A stretch of DNA of 36,235 nucleotides from an uncultured Victivallales bacterium (lineage in GTDB: Bacteria; Verrucomicrobiota; Lentisphaeria; Victivallales; UBA1829): the NCBI GenBank assembly GCA_944390795.1, contig CALXRI010000030.1, positions 1-36,235 of the forward strand. Reading direction: 5' to 3'. The number at the start of each line of letters is the position of its first letter. Position 1 is the first letter of the stretch. The position numbers and the translations under genes are program-made. Below, one piece after another: positions 32,294 to 36,235 of the stretch. A model generated the notes under the pieces. The model saw only the letters and a list, made by a program, of their open reading frames with translations, searched no databases and was not told the origin of the DNA.

Positions 32294-33145
32294 TCAGAGG
32301 GAAAGGATTTTGAGTTTTTCATTGTCCTCGTGCACGATCCGCGCCCCGGTTTTCCGGGCCTTGTCCGCGTCCCGGATCGCCGCGGAAATCGCTTTGGAGG
32401 CATTCTTCAGGAATTCGCTCTCGATCTTCCTGCCGAGTTCCGCGCCGGCTTTTTCCGGATATCCCATCACGCCGATTTTCACATCGGCGCGCTGGGAGGT
32501 CTGCACGACTTCCTGTCTGAGGTTCGTGAAGGACTCGCGGTGCTGATAGCTGTCCGGATCGTTCCGGAGCCGCTCCGCGACGCTTTTTTTATCCATGACG
32601 ATTTTCGGCCGGACCACTTCCGGGCACCAGTGAAGCATCAGGGAGGTTTCCGCTTCGGCGGCATGATAATCCTGATTCCGGAACAGTTTCAGCCAAGTCG
32701 GAGAAAAATCCCAGATCGGAACCAGCAGGATCAGGTCGTCCTTCAGCGCGGGATTGAGCCATTTGAGAATGCGGAGAGACTCCTTCAGATGAAGCATGCT
32801 CTCGCTGCCGCCGTGGCCGGGGATGATGATGAAATTGCGGAATCCCTGCAGAGTCAGGGACTCGATGATTTCCCCGACGAGATTGGAAAAGGTGTTGGGC
32901 TTGACATTGATCGTTCCCGGAAGCATGCCGCCGGAAAAGGTGTAATTCAGAACTGGCGCGGCAATGCATCCGAGCTTCCCGGCGAGGCGCACGGAGGCGA
33001 ACTCCGCGTTGCGGATGTCCACGTCAAGCGGCAGATGATAGCCGTGCTGCTCGCAGAGGGCATAGGGAATGATGACGGTCCTGTTCGTCTTGAGATAGTT
33101 CTGAACCTCTTCCACTGTCATATGGCGCATTTCGCAGGTTTTCAT
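32294..33145 (-). CDS. Creatininase-family amidohydrolase
   Basis: 283 aa. Creatininase motifs: ALCEQHGYHLPLDVD with metal ligands Glu32, His34 and Asp43; SGGMLPGTINVKP (71-83); IIIPGHGGSESM with His111; and DYHAAEAETSLML with Glu164/166. Members are metal-dependent amidohydrolases opening small lactam or amide bonds (creatinine, the FAPy pyrimidine intermediate, mycofactocin precursor), so the family name should not be read as the substrate. It is the first gene of an operon with the NodB-like protein and DegT aminotransferase, divergent from a ROK repressor. AAGAAGGATG precedes the ATG. Removal of an N-acyl or ring-amide group from an amino sugar is a reasonable inference. Confidence 0.88.
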   Translation of the reverse strand: MKTCEMRHMTVEEVQNYLKTNRTVIIPYALCEQHGYHLPLDVDIRNAEFASVRLAGKLGCIAAPVLNYTFSGGMLPGTINVKPNTFSNLVGEIIESLTLQGFRNFIIIPGHGGSESMLHLKESLRILKWLNPALKDDLILLVPIWDFSPTWLKLFRNQDYHAAEAETSLMLHWCPEVVRPKIVMDKKSVAERLRNDPDSYQHRESFTNLRQEVVQTSQRADVKIGVMGYPEKAGAELGRKIESEFLKNASKAISAAIRDADKARKTGARIVHEDNEKLKILSL

Positions 33146-33197
33146 TTTGGAAACATCCTTCTTCCGTTGGTGTGATCTGCCTTCTTTTTCTGCATAT

Positions 33198-33225
33198 ATT
33201 ATGAATGATTTTCCATCCTTTTCAA
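33198..33225 (-). promoter_or_regulatory. Promoter of the creatininase operon
   Basis: Minus strand: TTGAAA (33225-33220), 16-bp spacer, CATAAT (33203-33198). Its -35 is 18 bp from the -35 of the divergent ROK promoter, so one bound repressor could cover both. Confidence 0.5.
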
Positions 33226-33243
33226 CACTTTTTTCTTTTTTTA

Positions 33244-33271
33244 TTGACTTTTTTCCGGATAAATGTATTTT
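33244..33271 (+). promoter_or_regulatory. Promoter of the ROK regulator gene
   Basis: TTGACT (33244-33249), 16-bp spacer, TATTTT (33266-33271), 44 bp before the ATG. The flanking DNA is strikingly AT-rich. No perfect palindrome was found. Confidence 0.5.
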
Positions 33272-33315
33272 TATGATACGAATATGTCTTACAATCAGCA
33301 GAAAAAGGGGTTTTC

Positions 33316-34491
33316 ATGACAAAGAAATCCGATATACGTACTGAAATCATCCGTCAAATGCTTCTTTACAGTTCGATCACACGGCCGGAACTGGTGCGGC
33401 GGACCGGGACCCGGGCGGCAACCGTGTTCGAGGTGGTCGACGATCTGAAGAGGGAAGGAATCCTGAGCGAGCCGGACCGGCGCGGCAGAAAGACGGGACG
33501 GCGCGCACCCGCCCTCTCGTTTCATCCGGACCATCTCTGGTGCGCGGGCATCGATTTCCAGGTGCGGAGGACCCGCGGCGTGGTCGCGGACATGACGGGA
33601 AACATCCGGGCGGAAGCGGAACTCGCCGCGCCGGAACGCACCTCGCTGCACGCATGCCGGAATGAAATCCGGGAAGTTCTGCGGCGTCTGCGCGAACAGC
33701 TCGGGGAACGGTGGAATCTCGTCAGGGGAATCGGGTTCGCCGATCCGGGTCTGGTCGATGTGGAAAAAGGCATATCGATCCGCGCGGTCAACGTTCCCGG
33801 ATGGGAAAACGCGCAGACGGGAAAATGGCTGGAAAGCGAAAACGCCGTCCGCGCGAAACTCTGGCCGGAGTGCACGGTGAAAACCTATATGGAATATCTT
33901 TCGCGCCTCCATGCGGAAAAGCCCCCGAAAAGTCTTTTTCATCTGGGGATGGACGACGGAATCGGCGGAGGTTTCGTCAAGGACGGAGTCTGCTTCATCG
34001 GGGACTCGAATCAGGGCATGGAGATCGGACACATCGTGATTGCGCCGAACGGGCCGCTCTGCCAGTGCGGCAACCGGGGCTGTCTGGAGGCCGTGGCGGG
34101 CGAGACGGGGATCCGCCGCAGAATCCGGGAGGCGCTGAACAGCGGCGTGGACACGGAGATGACCCTGGAGGATTTTTCGCTTGCAAAATTCGTCGAATAC
34201 GCCAGACATGACAAGGCGGCGAAAATCATCGCAAACGAGGTCTGCGACAACATCGGAAGCGCGCTTGCGGTCGCGGTCGCGCTGCTGAATCCCTCCATGA
34301 TCGTCCTCAGCGGGGAGCTGACGAAACTCGACACGGTTCTGACCAATGCGGTCACACGCGCGCTCTCCATGAACTGCTTCGCCGGCGCACTACGGGAACT
34401 GAAGATTGAACTCTCCACGCTCGGCGCGTTCGACACGGCGCGCGGTGCGGCCCTTCTTATGCGCGACGCGCTTCTGAAGGAGGAGAACTGA
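33316..34491 (+). CDS. ROK-family transcriptional regulator
   Basis: 391 aa, preceded by AAAAAGGGG. Residues about 5-60 are an N-terminal winged helix (IIRQMLLYSSITRPELVRRT, VFEVVDDLKREGIL, RRGRKTGRRAPAL), as in NagC/Mlc/XylR. The ROK sensor follows: GIDFQVRRTRGVVADMTG, GIGGGFVKDGVCFIGDSNQG, EIGHIVIAPNGPLC, and an intact zinc motif CQCGNRGCLEA. The catalytic Asp of sugar kinases (NDAN motif) is absent; the place reads VKTYMEYLSRLH, so this is a sensor only. It is divergent from the creatininase operon, with -35 boxes 18 bp apart, so it most likely represses that operon and senses a sugar or amino sugar. Its last 35 bp overlap the end of the convergent U32 gene. Confidence 0.92.
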   Translation: MTKKSDIRTEIIRQMLLYSSITRPELVRRTGTRAATVFEVVDDLKREGILSEPDRRGRKTGRRAPALSFHPDHLWCAGIDFQVRRTRGVVADMTGNIRAEAELAAPERTSLHACRNEIREVLRRLREQLGERWNLVRGIGFADPGLVDVEKGISIRAVNVPGWENAQTGKWLESENAVRAKLWPECTVKTYMEYLSRLHAEKPPKSLFHLGMDDGIGGGFVKDGVCFIGDSNQGMEIGHIVIAPNGPLCQCGNRGCLEAVAGETGIRRRIREALNSGVDTEMTLEDFSLAKFVEYARHDKAAKIIANEVCDNIGSALAVAVALLNPSMIVLSGELTKLDTVLTNAVTRALSMNCFAGALRELKIELSTLGAFDTARGAALLMRDALLKEEN

Positions 34492-35785
34492 GCGACCCGT
34501 CTTCTTCCGCGTTTCTTTCGGAAAGGATGTAAAATTTATCTCCTTCCCGGACAAGTTCCGGAACGGGGAAAGTGATCTCCGCTCCCTTTGCGGCGGAATC
34601 CGCCGCCGCATCCTCCGCGCGCAGCGGATCGATCACTCCCTCGACAACGCCCGTCGTCGGACCGGTGACAAGAAAACGCTCCCCGGCACGGACCCCCCGC
34701 GCCGTCAGGCGGACCGCCGCGACTTTGAGTTTCGGATACCAGTGCGTCACTTTTCCCGCAAAGGTTTTGACAAGCGTCGAACGGTTTTCCGCGGACTCCG
34801 CCCATTCGCCGGTCTTTTCGCCCAGATAATATCCGCCGTGCCAGAAACCGCGGTTGAAGACTTCCCCGAGACGCTTTTCCCATTGCGCCAGCCGTCCGCG
34901 GTCCGGCCGCAGACCGTCGCGCCAGGCGTCCACGGCCTCGCGGTAGACGCGCGTCACCGCCGCGACGTAATCGGAAGAGCGTCCCCTGCCCTCGATCTTC
35001 AGAACGGATACGCCCGCATCCAGAATGCGGGGCAGAATGCGGATCGTGCAGAGATCGCGCGGCGACATCACGTAACGGTTGTCAATCTCAAGCTCCTGCC
35101 CCGTGACCGTGTCGCGCACCGTATAGGAGCGGCGGCAGGGCTGGTAACAGTTCCCGCGGTTCGCCGACGTGTTGAAGACGGCAAGACTCATGTAGCACTT
35201 TCCGGAAACCGCCGCGCAGAGGGCGCCGTGAACAAACAGTTCAACTCCGATCAGATTCCCGGACGGTCCCCGGATATCCTGTTCGCGGATCCCCGCGCAG
35301 AGCCGTCCGATCTGTGCAAGCGTCAGCTCGCGCGCGGGAACGACCACATCCGCATAACGCGCATAAAACCGGACCGCCGCAAGGTTGGCGACATTCGCCT
35401 GCACGGAGAGATGCGCGGGAAGCCCCGCCTCGCCGATGGCGGCAAGCACGGCGGGATCCGCGGCTATGACGGCGTCAATCCCGGCCTTTTCCGCCTCCGC
35501 GCAGATGCTCCGCACCGCGGGAATCTCGGAATCGTGAACGATCGTGTTGAGCGCAAGAAACGCCCGCGCCCCCGCGCCGTGGCAGAGTTCCGTGACCCGG
35601 GGCAGATCCTCCCGGCGGAAATTCGCCGCCGCACGGGAGCGCATATTCAGAGTTCCGACGCCGAAATAAACCGCATCCGCGCCGGAGCGGAGCGCCGCAT
35701 GGAGCGACCCGAAATCTCCGGCCGGCGCCAGGAGAATCACACTGCGCGGGGATGCACCTTTCCCTGTATTCGTTCGCTGCGACAT
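34457..35785 (-). CDS. U32-family protein (peptidase U32 / TrhP-RlhA-like)
   Basis: 442 aa. U32 motifs: ILLAPAGDFGSLHAALRSGA (17-36), DAVYFGVG, LSVQANVANLAAVRFYA, VVPARELTLAQI, and the signature VELFVHGALCAAVSGKCYMS with SANRGNCYQPCRRSY supplying the Cys cluster. C-terminal beta-domain residues (about 340-430) are present. Despite the name, E. coli members TrhP and RlhA are needed for prephenate-dependent hydroxylation of tRNA U34 and 23S rRNA C2501; this protein is probably an RNA hydroxylation factor of that type. Start is uncertain: the first 14 codons lie antisense to an IS66 remnant and have no good ribosome-binding site, while homology begins at residue 17. A GTG at 35740 is an alternative. 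It overlaps the ROK gene by 35 bp, tail to tail. Confidence 0.88.
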   Translation of the reverse strand: MSQRTNTGKGASPRSVILLAPAGDFGSLHAALRSGADAVYFGVGTLNMRSRAAANFRREDLPRVTELCHGAGARAFLALNTIVHDSEIPAVRSICAEAEKAGIDAVIAADPAVLAAIGEAGLPAHLSVQANVANLAAVRFYARYADVVVPARELTLAQIGRLCAGIREQDIRGPSGNLIGVELFVHGALCAAVSGKCYMSLAVFNTSANRGNCYQPCRRSYTVRDTVTGQELEIDNRYVMSPRDLCTIRILPRILDAGVSVLKIEGRGRSSDYVAAVTRVYREAVDAWRDGLRPDRGRLAQWEKRLGEVFNRGFWHGGYYLGEKTGEWAESAENRSTLVKTFAGKVTHWYPKLKVAAVRLTARGVRAGERFLVTGPTTGVVEGVIDPLRAEDAAADSAAKGAEITFPVPELVREGDKFYILSERNAEEDGSLSSPPSEARRA

Positions 35786-35904
35786 GCAAAGCGAACGGTA
35801 TCTGCTTTCGCAAGTGGCTCGAAGACGTTCTGCCTCGTTTGAATTCTACTCCGGCAGGGCAGATTGATTCGCTGATCCCAGGGGCGAAACAAAGTAGTCA
35901 ATGA
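35752..35904 (+). pseudogene. C-terminal fragment of an IS66-family transposase
   Basis: The plus strand reads LSLYSFAATCKANGICFRKW, then LEDVLPRLNSTPAGQIDSLI and PGAKQSSQ, ending at the TGA at 35902-35904. This is the C-terminal domain of IS66-type transposases (consensus LYSLI.TCK.NGI.P..WL.DVL.R...., then LLP.NWK). Everything upstream of about 35750 on this strand is the antisense of the U32 gene, so only about 50 residues remain. The catalytic domain is absent. It marks an old insertion at the 5' side of the U32 gene. Confidence 0.72.
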
Positions 35905-35967
35905 GCTCGGGCTCATTATTATGAAGAGGGGAATGCCGTCGGGCGGTCATATAGCCTGACGGCATTC
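35901..35967. repeat. Two hairpins after the IS66 fragment
   Basis: ATGAGC-TCGG-GCTCAT (35901-35916, overlapping the transposase stop), and GAATGCCGTC-(17 nt)-GACGGCATTC (35931-35967). Neither is followed by a clear T-run, so they may be remains of element ends or mRNA-end structures rather than terminators. Confidence 0.6.
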
Positions 35968-36007
35968 ATCTTTGGGCCATTTCCCCTTCGGAAAAATTTC
36001 CCCTTGA

Positions 36008-36235
36008 TTCCCCTCTCCATGGGGCTCGCTGGGCGCATACCTGGATCCGGAAACCTGTCCGAACCGCTGTTATGGAATCGAACTGGCACAGCGCGGTTTT
36101 GCAACCTGTTCTCTTGACCTTTTCGGCTTCGGGGAGTGGGAGGTCAGGGGGCGGAAGCGTGCTGAACTGCAGAAAGAGTTTTACCGGGATTTTCCCAACT
36201 GGTCGTTGGATGGAGTTCAGGTGCGTCTTCACCGC
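36008..36235 (+). pseudogene. 5'-truncated alpha/beta-hydrolase (acetylxylan esterase/Abhydrolase_7-like) fragment, runs off the edge
   Basis: An open frame of 76 codons follows the TGA at 36005 and has no start codon before a very late GTG. It reads NRCYGIELAQRGFATCSLDL, FGFGEWEVRGRKRAELQK and WSLDGVQVRLHR. This matches the middle of esterase-type alpha/beta hydrolases (pattern YG.ELA.RGY..L.PD..GFGE ... W..DG....R). The N-terminal strands and the part holding the oxyanion loop, normally about 100 residues, are missing from the preceding DNA, which instead holds an IS66 fragment and hairpins. The catalytic Ser would lie beyond the right edge. It is either a truncated pseudogene or a frameshifted gene. 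Confidence 0.55.

Overview
The window looks like a chromosome segment of a Lentisphaerota bacterium, probably Victivallis-like. Four things point there: a pseudopilin with the [19 protein letters not shown] leader and a DUF1559-type body, two DUF4838 secreted proteins, several secreted or lipid-anchored carbohydrate-active proteins, and moderately GC-rich DNA. The taxon is an inference; no rRNA, tRNA or CRISPR was found. Promoters have a recurring form: TTGNNN, a 16-bp spacer (17 at one), then TATATT, TATAAT or a close relative.

Left part (1-13 kb), carbohydrate use. A plus-strand cluster encodes two paralogous DUF4838 proteins on either side of a FAD oxidoreductase. It is followed by two copies of a hairpin-rich repeat and a small secreted protein, and closes with a strong terminator. 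On the minus strand come a lipoprotein plus MIF/tautomerase homologue pair, a GH36 alpha-galactosidase with its own promoter, and a secreted acetylxylan-esterase-like hydrolase with its own terminator.

Middle (13-20 kb), housekeeping and envelope genes. These are larB, gmhB, an LD-carboxypeptidase translationally coupled to a TPR protein, an unannotated 29-residue basic ribosomal-type protein (AURKAIP1/COX24 type), and a GT-C membrane glycosyltransferase.

19.8-25.9 kb, a likely acquired block. A decayed IS630-type transposase lies beside a four-gene minus-strand operon: a GntR regulator with a LacI-like sensor domain, a pseudopilin, a heparinase II/III-family lyase and a D-2-hydroxyacid dehydrogenase. 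The last three are coupled by ATGA overlaps. The operon promoter is a perfect TTGACA-16-TATAAT followed at once by a perfect AT-rich palindrome, as expected for autorepression. Part of that site (13 bp) recurs upstream of the DUF4838 cluster at the left edge, suggesting one regulon. About 0.5 kb beside this promoter holds no recognisable gene.

Right part (25.9-36.2 kb). It holds a single-domain response regulator, the cinA-rarA pair, a small coiled-coil lipoprotein, and a divergent unit in which a ROK repressor faces a creatininase / NodB-like / DegT aminotransferase operon. A U32-family protein overlaps the ROK gene tail to tail. The right edge is debris: a C-terminal fragment of an IS66 transposase overlaps the 5' end of the U32 gene, followed by hairpins and a start-less alpha/beta-hydrolase fragment that runs off the end.

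The best candidates for something new are the GntR-pseudopilin-lyase operon with its possible link to the DUF4838 cluster, the ROK-controlled creatininase/NodB/DegT unit (perhaps N-acyl amino-sugar catabolism), and the structured tandem repeat at 6.2-6.5 kb.
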